DNA of 33,384 nt from Thiobacillus sp. (GTDB lineage: Bacteria; Pseudomonadota; Gammaproteobacteria; Burkholderiales; Thiobacillaceae), in assembly GCA_018262815.1 (NCBI GenBank), contig JADFDN010000022.1, positions 1 to 33,384 on the forward strand, written 5' to 3'. Under the pieces are notes generated by a model. That model had not been told where the DNA came from. It saw only the letters and a program-made list of their open reading frames with translations, and did not search any database. How positions within the stretch are numbered: position 1 is the first letter of the stretch; every line of letters starts with the position of its first letter. Shown one piece after another: positions 10,860 through 19,540 of this stretch. The position numbers and the translations under genes were made by a program.

Positions 10860-10936
10860 TTGTCTTGGTCAAACAATGTACGTGTGCTTCAATTAGGACA
10901 ACATCTTGCCGTTGTAAACAATTTGTCCAAAACAAT
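10860..10936. promoter_or_regulatory. candidate autoregulatory operator/promoter of the CarH-like regulator
   Basis: The AT-rich stretch just before the regulator holds three spaced TTGT...ACAA half-site pairs: 10860-10876 (9-nt spacer), 10912-10921 (TTGTAAACAA, 2-nt spacer) and 10923-10935 (5-nt spacer). MerR-family and CarH/LitR-type repressors bind such sites overlapping promoters and often control a divergent operon, which here would be the broken peroxidase operon. No good Shine-Dalgarno sequence precedes the start at 10937. Binding is inferred from pattern and position only. Confidence 0.45.
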
Positions 10937-11878
10937 ATGACGAATTCATCAGTAAGCTCAGGCCCCGGACTGCCCATCGCCTCGGTCGAGCGCGAAACCG
11001 GTTTATCGAAAGACACCTTGCGCGTGTGGGAGCGTCGCTACGGTTTTCCGACGCCCGAACGCGACGTCAACGGCGAGCGTCTGTACGCGCCGGTGCAGGT
11101 TCGCCAACTCGCTCAAATCAAGCGCCTGATGGACCGCGGGCACCGCCCGGGCAAGCTGATGACGCTGGACGAAGCCGGCCTCATGGCGCTCGACCAAGTG
11201 CGCAGCTCGGCGTGGCCCTCGCCCGACGACCAGCAACTCGAGCACTGGCTGAGCCTGGTCAAGACGCACGACACCGAGGCCTTGCAGCGGGCTTTCCACC
11301 GCGAAATGGCGAAGCGAGGCATGGCCCGCTTTGTCCAAGACATCGTTGCACCCCTGATCGCCCGCGTCGGCGAAGCCTGGTCGCGAAACGAACTCGGCGT
11401 CTTCGAGGAGCACCTGTTTTCGCAGCATCTGGAGAAGCTGTTCCGCACCACGCTCGCCAACATGACACCAAAGAGCGGCGACCCGCGTGTGTTGCTCACG
11501 ACGCTGTCGGGCGAGGAGCACACCCTGGGACTGCTGATGGTGGAAGCGCTGCTGGTGGTGGAGGATGCCTATCCGGTGCTGCTCGGCCCGCAAACGCCGA
11601 TCGACGAGATCGTACGCGCTGCGCAGATCAAGGCGGTCGATGCGGTCTGCCTCTCGTTCAGCACCGCCTATTCGCCGGCGCTGGCCGCACAGGGCCTGCG
11701 GGACCTGCGGCTGATGCTGCCCGCGGACACGCAGTTGTGGGCGGGCGGCTACGGCGTCAAGCCGATCCGCAAGGCGATCGACGGCGTATGCCTGATGCCC
11801 GAATTCCAGGACCTGTTCGACTGCCTGGCACGCTGGCGCAGCGAGCCGGGCGGGAACACGGCGGATGACCTAAAATAG
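10937..11878 (+). CDS. MerR-family cobalamin-binding transcriptional regulator (CarH/LitR-like photoreceptor)
   Basis: A 313-residue regulator. Residues 12-65 form a MerR winged helix (LPIASVERETGLSKDTLRVWERRYGF, then PERDVNGERLY). Residues about 95-175 are the helical cobalamin cap, and the rest is a Rossmann B12-binding domain. The two signatures of adenosylcobalamin photoreceptors are present: Wx9EH (W148, E158, H159) and the base-off ExHxxG motif (E193, H195, G198). In CarH/LitR, light breaks the Co-C bond and releases the repressor from DNA, inducing photoprotection genes. I chose the ATG at 10937 because the helix-turn-helix follows at once; the 34 extra residues from 10835 are cysteine-rich and look non-coding. 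A ferritin-like gene follows 63 nt downstream. Confidence 0.88.
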   Translation: MTNSSVSSGPGLPIASVERETGLSKDTLRVWERRYGFPTPERDVNGERLYAPVQVRQLAQIKRLMDRGHRPGKLMTLDEAGLMALDQVRSSAWPSPDDQQLEHWLSLVKTHDTEALQRAFHREMAKRGMARFVQDIVAPLIARVGEAWSRNELGVFEEHLFSQHLEKLFRTTLANMTPKSGDPRVLLTTLSGEEHTLGLLMVEALLVVEDAYPVLLGPQTPIDEIVRAAQIKAVDAVCLSFSTAYSPALAAQGLRDLRLMLPADTQLWAGGYGVKPIRKAIDGVCLMPEFQDLFDCLARWRSEPGGNTADDLK

Positions 11879-11941
11879 GGCACGTTTCATCAACCATGGC
11901 ACATGGGGACAGGCTCCCCGCACCCACGCCCCGCAACGCAC

Positions 11942-12772
11942 ATGCTTTACATCGATCTCTTCAAATCCCTCGAACGCGCCCGCTGGAACATGGAAACCGA
12001 CATTCCGTGGGACCGGTTCGACGCCAGCAAGCTCACTGACGAGGCGGCGCTCACCATCAAGATGAACGCCATCACCGAGTGGGCGGCGCTGCCGGCCACC
12101 GAGATGTTCCTGCGCGACTTCGTGCACGACAGCGATTTTTCCGCCTTCATGTCGATCTGGTTCTACGAGGAACAGAAGCACGCGCTGGTGCTGATGGAAT
12201 ACCTGCGCCGCTTCAAGCCGGAGTACATGCCCAGCGAGGAAGAACTGCACGCGATCCGCTTCCCGTTCGATCAGGCGCCGCCGATGGAAACGCTGATGCT
12301 GCACTTCTGCGGCGAAGTGCGGCTGACCCAGTGGTACAAGTGCGCCTCCGAATGGCACACCGAACCGGTGATCAAGTTCATCTACGAGACGATCTCGCGC
12401 GACGAAGGCCGCCACGGCGGTGCCTACCTGCAATACATGAAGCGCGCGTTGAAGCAGGGCGGGCAGGGCGTCGCCGCCGCCTTCGCTAAGATCGGCTTTT
12501 TGATGGCCTCCAGCAAGCGCTCGGACAAGGCCTTGCATCCCACCAACTTGCACGTCAACGAGGCGCTGTTCCCCCAGGACACCATCCAGTCGCGCCTGCC
12601 CGACCCGGAGTGGCTGGAACGCTGGCTCGACGAGCAGATCCGTTTCGACGACGTCTGGGAAAACCGCGTCGTCGGCGGCATCCTGCGCAACCTCTCGAAC
12701 CTCCTCGGGCAGACCTTCGAGAACGTGCGCGACCTCAACAGATACCGCAAGCAGGCGCTGGCTGAGGCCTGA
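11942..12772 (+). CDS. Ferritin-like di-iron carboxylate protein
   Basis: A 276-residue, mostly helical protein with the metal ligands of the ferritin/ribonucleotide-reductase-like superfamily: E46 in AITEW, E77 and H80 in FYEEQKH, E125 in HFCGEVRL, and E155 and H158 in RDEGRH. The two ExxH motifs in a four-helix bundle point to a di-iron site, as in acyl-ACP desaturases, ribonucleotide reductase R2 and related oxidases. The sequence lacks a signal peptide, so it is cytoplasmic. The reaction is unknown. The start at 11942 is favoured over 11903 because the extra residues are low-complexity, but neither has a strong ribosome-binding site. It lies directly after the CarH-like regulator and may be co-transcribed with it. 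Confidence 0.8.
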   Translation: MLYIDLFKSLERARWNMETDIPWDRFDASKLTDEAALTIKMNAITEWAALPATEMFLRDFVHDSDFSAFMSIWFYEEQKHALVLMEYLRRFKPEYMPSEEELHAIRFPFDQAPPMETLMLHFCGEVRLTQWYKCASEWHTEPVIKFIYETISRDEGRHGGAYLQYMKRALKQGGQGVAAAFAKIGFLMASSKRSDKALHPTNLHVNEALFPQDTIQSRLPDPEWLERWLDEQIRFDDVWENRVVGGILRNLSNLLGQTFENVRDLNRYRKQALAEA

Positions 12773-12895
12773 CATTCCTGTCCGGATATCCGGTCAGCCG
12801 GCGAGCGGACTGCATTGGCCGCTCATTTTCCCGGCCTGCCCGCGATTCGGCGCTGTCCGCTTCATAAAAGGCCGAAAAAGCCGATATCTCATGTC

Positions 12896-14770
12896 ATGAG
12901 AGACAAGCGCTTCTACGATTTCGTGCACCGGCAGATCCCGGTGTTCATCATGCTCTCATTGCTCCCGGGTCTGGGCTATCTCTTTCTCGGATGGCTCAAT
13001 GGCATCTTCACCCCGGCCTTCGTGTGGTATCTGATGGTCATCGCCGGGTCGATCTGGGGCGTCACCCTCTACCGAAACTTCGATTTCGACAGCATGAGCG
13101 AGTACCGGCGCAATCGCTGGTATCGCCACTGCAGCGGGTTCTTCTATGCGTTTTTCCTGCTGTGGGCGCTGATTTTCCTGCTGTATGTCGGGCAGGAGGC
13201 CGCCAATCTCCACTACATCGCCATCTTCACCGAGATCGGCGCCTCGGTGGTGGCGTCGTCCCTGCTGTCCTCGGACCGGCGGCTCTACCGGCCGACCCTG
13301 TATATCCTGATGGCGCCGCTGATCGTCTATTTCTTCCTGATCGGCGAATGGTACGGCTACGTTCTGAGCCTCTTCGCCGGGACCCTGACCTGGGTGCTGC
13401 TGTATGCCGCCAACAGCAGCAACCAGCTGCTGATGCAGGCGACCTACCAGGCCACCCACGATGCGCTCACCGGCCTGCACAACCGGCAATACTTCATCGA
13501 GCACCTGCAGAAACGGATGAACACGCTGGCCGAAAGCGGGCAGTTCTCCTTCCTGCTGCTGATCGATCTGGACCATTTCAAGACCGTCAACGATTCCCTG
13601 GGACACGACATCGGCGACCAGCTGCTGAGAAACGTGGTCGCGCGCCTGCAGCAACACGTTCCCGAAGGCTGCCTGACTGCGCGTCTCGGCGGCGACGAAT
13701 TCATCATTACCGGCCGCGATTGCGTCGACCGGGAAATCTGCGAACGCGAGGCGCTGGCCCTGTCCGAACAGCTCATTGCGCGGCTGAAGGAAACCTATGT
13801 CGTGGGTCCGCATCATCTGTACATCAGCGCCAGCATCGGCGTGAGCATCATCAGCGCCAGCAGCGTCAACGCCAACCGCTTCATCAAGGAAGCGGATATC
13901 GCCATGTACGAAGTGAAGGCGAAAGGACGCGATGGCGTATTCATGTTCAACGATGAGATGTCCCGCCGGGTGGAGAAGCATCTCGAAATCGAACGTCTGC
14001 TGCACTTCGCGCTGGCCAACGACGAGATCACGCTGCACTATCAGCCGCAGCTCGATCACCGCGGGCGCGTGATGGGCGCCGAATCGCTGGTGCGCTGGAA
14101 CAACGCGGAGCTCGGCGCGGTTCCGCCCGCTCGCTTCATCCCCATCGCCGAGCAGACCGGACTGATCGTCGAACTGGGAATGCACATTCTCGAAACCGGT
14201 TTCCGCACCTTGCGCGAATGGCACGAGGCGGGCATCGAGCTCGACCAGTTCTCGATCAACATCAGCATGCGGCAGTTCACCCACCAGCATTTCGTGGCCC
14301 AGGTCACGCAGCTGATGCAGCGCTACCTGGATGCCGGCCTGGCCCGCAAGCTCGTTTTCGAGATCACCGAATCGATCGTCGCCGAGGACATCCACCGCGT
14401 CATCGATGTGATGAACCAGCTGCGGGCTTCCGGTATCCGCTTTTCGATGGATGATTTCGGCACCGGCTATTCGTCGCTCAGCAATCTCAACCGGCTTCCC
14501 CTCGACGAGATCAAGATCGACCGCTCGTTCGTCGGTGCACTCGACCAGAATGAAGGGCATCGGGCGATGGTGGTCACCATCCTGAACATGGCCAGCATCC
14601 TCAAGCTGAATATCGTGGCCGAAGGCGTGGAGACGGTGGAGCAGCTCGATTTTCTGCTGGGCCACGACTGCCGGATTTTCCAGGGTTACTTCCATTCGCG
14701 GCCGTTGACCCAGGACGCATTCGCGCAGTTCTACCGCGAACGGGCCCTGGCACCGGCGGTGGCAGAGTAG
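12896..14770 (+). CDS. Membrane GGDEF-EAL protein (c-di-GMP cyclase/phosphodiesterase)
   Basis: A 624-residue inner-membrane protein. About six membrane helices occupy residues 13-172. The GGDEF domain has HDALTGL (188-194), DLDHF (224-228) and an intact GGDEF (265-269); the inhibitory RxxD site is missing (PEGC at 256-259). The EAL domain starts with ESL (396-398) and keeps the other catalytic features: NISMRQF, FEITES, MDDFGTGYSSL, IKIDRSFV, AEGVE and FQGYFHSRP. The glutamate of ExL is conserved, so hydrolysis of c-di-GMP is likely and both activities are possible. The membrane part resembles no sensor domain I can name. I chose the ATG at 12896 because upstream residues are not hydrophobic or conserved-looking. 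It converges on the next c-di-GMP gene. Confidence 0.9.
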   Translation: MRDKRFYDFVHRQIPVFIMLSLLPGLGYLFLGWLNGIFTPAFVWYLMVIAGSIWGVTLYRNFDFDSMSEYRRNRWYRHCSGFFYAFFLLWALIFLLYVGQEAANLHYIAIFTEIGASVVASSLLSSDRRLYRPTLYILMAPLIVYFFLIGEWYGYVLSLFAGTLTWVLLYAANSSNQLLMQATYQATHDALTGLHNRQYFIEHLQKRMNTLAESGQFSFLLLIDLDHFKTVNDSLGHDIGDQLLRNVVARLQQHVPEGCLTARLGGDEFIITGRDCVDREICEREALALSEQLIARLKETYVVGPHHLYISASIGVSIISASSVNANRFIKEADIAMYEVKAKGRDGVFMFNDEMSRRVEKHLEIERLLHFALANDEITLHYQPQLDHRGRVMGAESLVRWNNAELGAVPPARFIPIAEQTGLIVELGMHILETGFRTLREWHEAGIELDQFSINISMRQFTHQHFVAQVTQLMQRYLDAGLARKLVFEITESIVAEDIHRVIDVMNQLRASGIRFSMDDFGTGYSSLSNLNRLPLDEIKIDRSFVGALDQNEGHRAMVVTILNMASILKLNIVAEGVETVEQLDFLLGHDCRIFQGYFHSRPLTQDAFAQFYRERALAPAVAE

Positions 14771-14816
14771 TCGGCTCGCTGCTCGCTGCAGCCGTCGGCA
14801 AGCGATCTCGCCCCAG

Positions 14817-14836
14817 TCCGCTGGCGGCGGAGCGGA
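14817..14836. terminator. weak hairpin between convergent c-di-GMP genes
   Basis: TCCGCT (14817-14822) and AGCGGA (14831-14836) can pair with an 8-nt G-rich loop in the 66-nt space between two converging stops. There is no U-run on either side, so intrinsic termination is uncertain. Confidence 0.25.
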
Positions 14837-17230
14837 TCAGGAAAGCGCGTGCAATCGACCGGCCGACGGATCACCCAGCCCCCATTGGAGCCCGACGATG
14901 AAATCGTCGGTCAGTAATTCGGGCCGGTGCAAGCCATAACCCTGCGCATAGTCGATTCCCATGCCCCTCAGCAATTCAAGGGTGGCGGCGTCCGCCACAT
15001 ATTCGGCGACGGTGCGTAGTCCCATGACATGGCCGATGTTGTTGATGGCCGCCACCATGGCGCGGTCGGTTTCGTTCTCGAGCATGGTGCGCACGAAGGC
15101 GCCGTCGATCTTCAGGTAATCCACCTTCAGCTGCCGCAGGTAGCCGAAGGACGACATGCCGCTGCCGAAGTCGTCCAGCGAGAAATGGCAGCCGAGATCG
15201 CGCAGGGTCTGGATGAACTGCACCGCGGCCCGCAGATTGGACACGGCCGCGGTCTCGGTAATCTCGAAACAGATATGCTGCGGCGCCACGCCGGTCTGCT
15301 CGAACTGCTCCAGGATGTAGGGCAGCATCGTCGCATCGCCAAGCGACTGTCCCGACAGATTGATGGAACAGCTGGCGTTCACGCAATTCATCTGGTGGCG
15401 CGACAGCCTCGCCAGAACATTGCGTATCACCCAGCGATCCAGCGCGGGCATCATGCCGTAGCGCTCGGCGGCGGGAATGAAGGACATCGGCGGCACCGCC
15501 TGGTTCGTCGCGCCCTCCATGCGCACCAGGGTTTCCAGGTGGGGGCAATGCCCGCGATTGCCGTTGAGCGGCATGATTTTTTGCGCATACAGCAGCAGAC
15601 GATCCTCCTGGATGGCCTGCGAAAGCTGCTGTGACCAGCTCATTTCTCCGGTGCGCTGCGAGGTCTCCGTGTCGTCCTGCTTGAACACGTGCACCTGGTT
15701 GCGTCCCTTGTCCTTGGCCACGTAGCACGCGGCATCCACCGTGCTCAACAGCTGCGTGGCGCTGACGGAATCCGCGGTGATGGGCACCACGCCGATGCTG
15801 ACGCCGACATCGAAGGGCTTGCTCTCCCACATGAAGCGAAACTGGGCGACGGTGCTTCTGAGGGTCTCCGCCATCTGGGCCGCCTTCTCCAGCGGGCAGT
15901 TGTCCAGCAGCAGGCCGAATTCGTCTCCGCCCAGCCGGCCCAGGCTGTCGCTGCTCCGCATCTTTTCGGTCAGGCGGGCCGTCAACTGGCGCAACAGCTC
16001 GTCTCCCGCGATGTGCCCACAGGTGTCGTTCACCACCTTGAACTGGTCCAGATCCAGGTACAGCAGCGCGTGCTCGCGCCGCAGGGTCCTGGCGTCCTGC
16101 AGCAGCCATTCCAGCCTGCGCTCGAATTCGTTGCGGTTGATGAGTCCGGTCAGGGCATCGTGGCTCGCCGCCCAGCTGATCTGCCGCGAAAGCTCGCGCG
16201 AATCGGTGACGTCGCGCAAGACCAGCGTCGCGCCCCGGACCTGTCCGTCGGGCGCATGAATCGGGCTGGCGGTGAATTCCACCGCATAGTGGGTCCCGTT
16301 CCGCGCGGTGAGCTCGGTGGCGTCGCCGCAGGATTCGATCCAGGCTTCGATATTGAGCGGGTCGAACGCGGCGTCCGCCGCGTCCTTGCCTTTCTCGCTG
16401 GACAGATGCAGCACGTCGGTCAGGAAGCGGCCCTGCGCCTCGCCGTCCAGCCAGCCTGTCATGCGTTCGGCGACCGGGTTGAGATAGGTCACCAGTCCAT
16501 GCTCATCGGTGCTGATCACCGCCTCGCCGATGGAATGGAGGGTGATCTGGGCGCGTTCCTTCTCCTGGTGGAGTTCAGTTTCGATGATCGACGAGCGGCG
16601 GATCACATAGTAGGCGACCAGGCTGCCCACCAGGAGGGTCAGCAGCCCGAATCCCAGCGTCAGGCTGAGCGCGTCCTGGAATGCGTTCTTGGCCCTGTTC
16701 TGGGCGACCAGGGCCGCCTTCTGCTGGGATTCGAGCATCAGGGTCAGCTGCGCCATCACATGGTTCTGTACCGGCACGACGCGATGGTAGAGCAGGTCCT
16801 GGGCTTCCTCCTGCCTGTCTTCGTCGAGCAGGTCGAGGACCGTGTTCTGGGCGCTTTCGCCCTGGCGTGCCAGCTTCAGCGACGCATTCAGATAACCCCG
16901 CTCTTCCGCCGTCAATCCGCTCGATTCGAGGCCGGTTCGTGCCTGGATGAAGTGGGCGGCATACTGACCGAAGCGCAGCTTGAGTTCGTCGCGGGCGAAG
17001 GGATCCTCGGTATGCGCCATATGGTAGAGGATCATGGCCCGCTCCCGAGCGGCATGGCGCATTTCCCAGACCCGCGTCATCTTGGTGTTGTGGGTCTTGA
17101 CGATGGTTTCGAGGTTTTCGTTGATGACGCCCATGCGGTTCAGGCCGGCCGCCATCAGCGCCACCATGAGCCCCAGCATCAGGGCGAAACCGAAAAAGGT
17201 CAGATTCCTTGTCGAGCGCACCCAGTCCAT
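14837..17230 (-). CDS. Membrane sensor with PAS, GGDEF and EAL domains
   Basis: A 797-residue inner-membrane protein. TM1 (about 9-31) and TM2 (about 187-210) enclose a helical periplasmic sensor of about 155 residues resembling the four-helix-bundle domains of chemoreceptors. A PAS domain follows (about 225-350; ITLHSIGEAVISTDEHGLVTYLNPVAERMTGW). The GGDEF domain has DLDQF (393-397), GGDEF (434-438) and a complete I-site RSSD (425-428). The EAL domain begins with ETL (566-568) and retains INLSGQS, FEITETA, LDDFGSG, LKIDGAF, the AE of AEYV, and AQGYGLHRPE. Either cyclase or phosphodiesterase activity is possible. It is convergent with the preceding c-di-GMP gene and divergent from the next. 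Confidence 0.92.
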   Translation of the reverse strand: MDWVRSTRNLTFFGFALMLGLMVALMAAGLNRMGVINENLETIVKTHNTKMTRVWEMRHAARERAMILYHMAHTEDPFARDELKLRFGQYAAHFIQARTGLESSGLTAEERGYLNASLKLARQGESAQNTVLDLLDEDRQEEAQDLLYHRVVPVQNHVMAQLTLMLESQQKAALVAQNRAKNAFQDALSLTLGFGLLTLLVGSLVAYYVIRRSSIIETELHQEKERAQITLHSIGEAVISTDEHGLVTYLNPVAERMTGWLDGEAQGRFLTDVLHLSSEKGKDAADAAFDPLNIEAWIESCGDATELTARNGTHYAVEFTASPIHAPDGQVRGATLVLRDVTDSRELSRQISWAASHDALTGLINRNEFERRLEWLLQDARTLRREHALLYLDLDQFKVVNDTCGHIAGDELLRQLTARLTEKMRSSDSLGRLGGDEFGLLLDNCPLEKAAQMAETLRSTVAQFRFMWESKPFDVGVSIGVVPITADSVSATQLLSTVDAACYVAKDKGRNQVHVFKQDDTETSQRTGEMSWSQQLSQAIQEDRLLLYAQKIMPLNGNRGHCPHLETLVRMEGATNQAVPPMSFIPAAERYGMMPALDRWVIRNVLARLSRHQMNCVNASCSINLSGQSLGDATMLPYILEQFEQTGVAPQHICFEITETAAVSNLRAAVQFIQTLRDLGCHFSLDDFGSGMSSFGYLRQLKVDYLKIDGAFVRTMLENETDRAMVAAINNIGHVMGLRTVAEYVADAATLELLRGMGIDYAQGYGLHRPELLTDDFIVGLQWGLGDPSAGRLHALS

Positions 17231-17566
17231 CCCTCCGGATCATTCGTGAACGGATTGCAAGCAGTCCACGTGCTGCCGCTGGCGGATTTTCCGCACAGGC
17301 AGCATTCAACTTTCCCTTATTGTGCTTATTCTTAACGGATAAATCAGATTTTTCCTACAGCAATCGCGATTCCGCTCCTGCATGATCCACCGCGTATACG
17401 AACCGATCGGCAAGACCATGAAACGAGTTGGCACCGCAATGGAATCCGGGCGCCAGGCGCTTGTCACGAAACGCAATCGCAACGCGCACGCACCGGCAGG
17501 TGTATTTCCCAATAAAAACAAGGCCACATCCTCGCGCTTTCCTTTGACCCGGGCAGGCGAACCTTC
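17231..17566. other. 336-nt divergent intergenic region between two c-di-GMP genes
   Basis: The space holds an AT-rich patch at about 17305-17365 that probably contains the divergent promoters; I could not fix convincing -35/-10 pairs. A 62-codon frame (17382-17570) overlaps the downstream start as ATGA, but it has no ribosome-binding site and no recognisable domain, so it is not called a gene. No riboswitch-like structure was apparent. Confidence 0.4.
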
Positions 17567-19540
17567 ATGACGCCTGTCCTGCAGCGATTCAACCATATAC
17601 TCGATCGTGAGTCCGTCGCATGGGTCGTCCTGGTCCTGGCATTGCTGATGACGCTGGTATTGTGGCGGCAGTCGGAAAGGGAGGTTTTCCACCGCCAGCA
17701 GGATCATTTTCTGCGTCTCGCGGAAAAACAGAGAAACATCCTGAACAGCCGCATGCACGATTACGAGCAGGTCCTGCGCGGAGGGGCCGCGCTGTTTGCG
17801 GCGAGCAACACGCCAAGCCGCGAACAATGGCGTGTCTATGTCGACATGCTGGAACTCGACAAAACCCTGCCAGGGATCCTGGCCACCGGCTTCGCCGTGA
17901 TGGTCCCCAACCAGGCCCGGTCCGCCCACGAGGACGCCATCCGCGCGGAAGGTTTTCCCCGCTACGCGATCTTTCCGCCCGGCGATCGCGACATGTACAG
18001 CAGCATTGTTTACATCGAGCCTTTCAAAGGACGCAATCTGCGGGCATTCGGCTACGACATGTATTCCGATTCCGTGCGACGCGAGGCGATGGAGCGCGCG
18101 CGCGATACCGGCCAGCCCGCGCTATCGGGCAAAGTCACACTGGTCCAGGAGTTGGGCACCGGGGTGCAGCCCGGTTTCCTGATTTATTTTCCCGTCTATC
18201 GTTCCGACCTGCCGCACGACACCGTGGCAGCGCGCCGCCAGGCGTTGATCGGCTTCGTGTATAGCCCGTTTCGCTCGTTCGATCTGCTCAATGGCGTGTT
18301 CGATACGTCCACCCAGCTGCTTGAAGTCGAGCTGTACGACAGCCATCCTGCGCTCGGTAATCTGCTGTATTCCTCGAAAGCGACTCGCGGCCGTGCGAAA
18401 TACATGAGCGAAGTCCCGCTGCGTATCGGCGGGCACACGTGGGTCATACGCTTTCACAGCGGTCCCCGATTCGATGCAACCGAAGCGAGCAACCAGCCCA
18501 TGGTCATTCTTCTCGGCGGACTGGCGCTCTCGCTGTTGCTGTTTTCGGTGCTCTACATGAATGCAAGGCATCGGCGCACGATGCGCCGCACCGCGGTCAA
18601 GCTCGAACAAAGCCTCGACAGCTACAAGACCCTGGTCGAAAACATACCGGGCGCGGTGTTTCGTTCGGAAGTGGGTTCTCCGGTGCCTGTCTTCCAGCTG
18701 AGTCAGGGCGTCCGTGCGCTGACGGGCGTTCCGCCAGAACGCTTTCTGTCGGGTGATCTTTCCTATTCCCAGCTGATCCATCCGGAAGACCGGGACAAGG
18801 TCGCCACAGCCATTGCCGAAGCGATCGCGCGGCGAAGCGCATACAGCATCGAGTACCGCATCAAGGCCACCGATGGCTTTACCCGCTGGGTCAACGAACG
18901 AGGCCGGGTCACCACCGACGAGACAGGCCGGTCGCGCTGGCTGGATGGCCTCGTTCTCGACATCACCGAACGCAAGGCCGCGGAAATCATGATCCGCGAT
19001 CTGGCATTCAACGACACCCTGACCGGCTTGCCCAACCGCCGTCTGCTCCTCGACCGGCTGGACCGCCATCTCGTCGCCAGCGAACGCACCGGCAGATACG
19101 GTGCGCTGATGTTCATCGACATGGACAACTTCAAGGCCATCAACGATACGCTGGGCCATGAGGCAGGCGATCAGGTGCTGATCGAGGTGGCGCGCCGCCT
19201 GCTCACCAGCGTCCGCGAAAGCGATACGGTTTCGCGGCTGGGAGGCGACGAGTTCGTCGTCATCCTCGACAGCCTCGGCGACACGGCCGAGACGGCCGCC
19301 GCCGAGGCAGCGGAGCTGGGCAGCAAGATGCTGGTCAGGCTGTCACAGCCTTATCGGATTGGGACGCTGCTTCGCAACAGCACCCCCAGCATAGGCATCA
19401 CCACATTCTGCGGGCACAAGGCATCCGCCGTTCAGCTGCTGAGGCAGGCCGATCACGCCATGTACCAGGCAAAAACGGCCGGGCGCAACCAGCTGCAGTT
19501 CTACCGCGAAGCGCCCGTCGAAGCGGCTCGCGCCGGCTGA
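17567..19540 (+). CDS. CHASE-PAS-GGDEF diguanylate cyclase
   Basis: A 657-residue membrane sensor cyclase. TM1 is at about 18-33 and TM2 at about 311-331. Between them is a CHASE domain, recognisable by ILNSRMHDYEQVLRGGAALFAAS, LPGILATGFAVMVP and the conserved middle block YSSIVYIEPF with FGYDMYSDSVRREAM. A PAS domain (about 350-470; YSIEYRIKATDGFTRWVNERG is a PAS_3 end) precedes the GGDEF domain with NDTLTGLPNR, DMDNFKAIND, the I-site RESD (550-553) and GGDEF (559-563). There is no EAL domain, so this is a dedicated cyclase with product inhibition. CHASE domains sense extracellular small molecules; the ligand is unknown. Its last 40 nt overlap the converging gamma-glutamyltransferase gene. 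Confidence 0.92.
   Translation: MTPVLQRFNHILDRESVAWVVLVLALLMTLVLWRQSEREVFHRQQDHFLRLAEKQRNILNSRMHDYEQVLRGGAALFAASNTPSREQWRVYVDMLELDKTLPGILATGFAVMVPNQARSAHEDAIRAEGFPRYAIFPPGDRDMYSSIVYIEPFKGRNLRAFGYDMYSDSVRREAMERARDTGQPALSGKVTLVQELGTGVQPGFLIYFPVYRSDLPHDTVAARRQALIGFVYSPFRSFDLLNGVFDTSTQLLEVELYDSHPALGNLLYSSKATRGRAKYMSEVPLRIGGHTWVIRFHSGPRFDATEASNQPMVILLGGLALSLLLFSVLYMNARHRRTMRRTAVKLEQSLDSYKTLVENIPGAVFRSEVGSPVPVFQLSQGVRALTGVPPERFLSGDLSYSQLIHPEDRDKVATAIAEAIARRSAYSIEYRIKATDGFTRWVNERGRVTTDETGRSRWLDGLVLDITERKAAEIMIRDLAFNDTLTGLPNRRLLLDRLDRHLVASERTGRYGALMFIDMDNFKAINDTLGHEAGDQVLIEVARRLLTSVRESDTVSRLGGDEFVVILDSLGDTAETAAAEAAELGSKMLVRLSQPYRIGTLLRNSTPSIGITTFCGHKASAVQLLRQADHAMYQAKTAGRNQLQFYREAPVEAARAG

Noticed and set aside
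10835-10936. N-terminal extension of the MerR regulator (34 residues)
   Set aside because: The extension is cysteine-rich, overlaps the likely operator and lies before the winged helix; the ATG at 10937 fits the family better.
17382-17570. A 62-codon frame overlapping the CHASE gene start as ATGA
   Set aside because: It has no ribosome-binding site, no domain and a basic, Pro/Asn-rich composition; the overlap alone is weak evidence.
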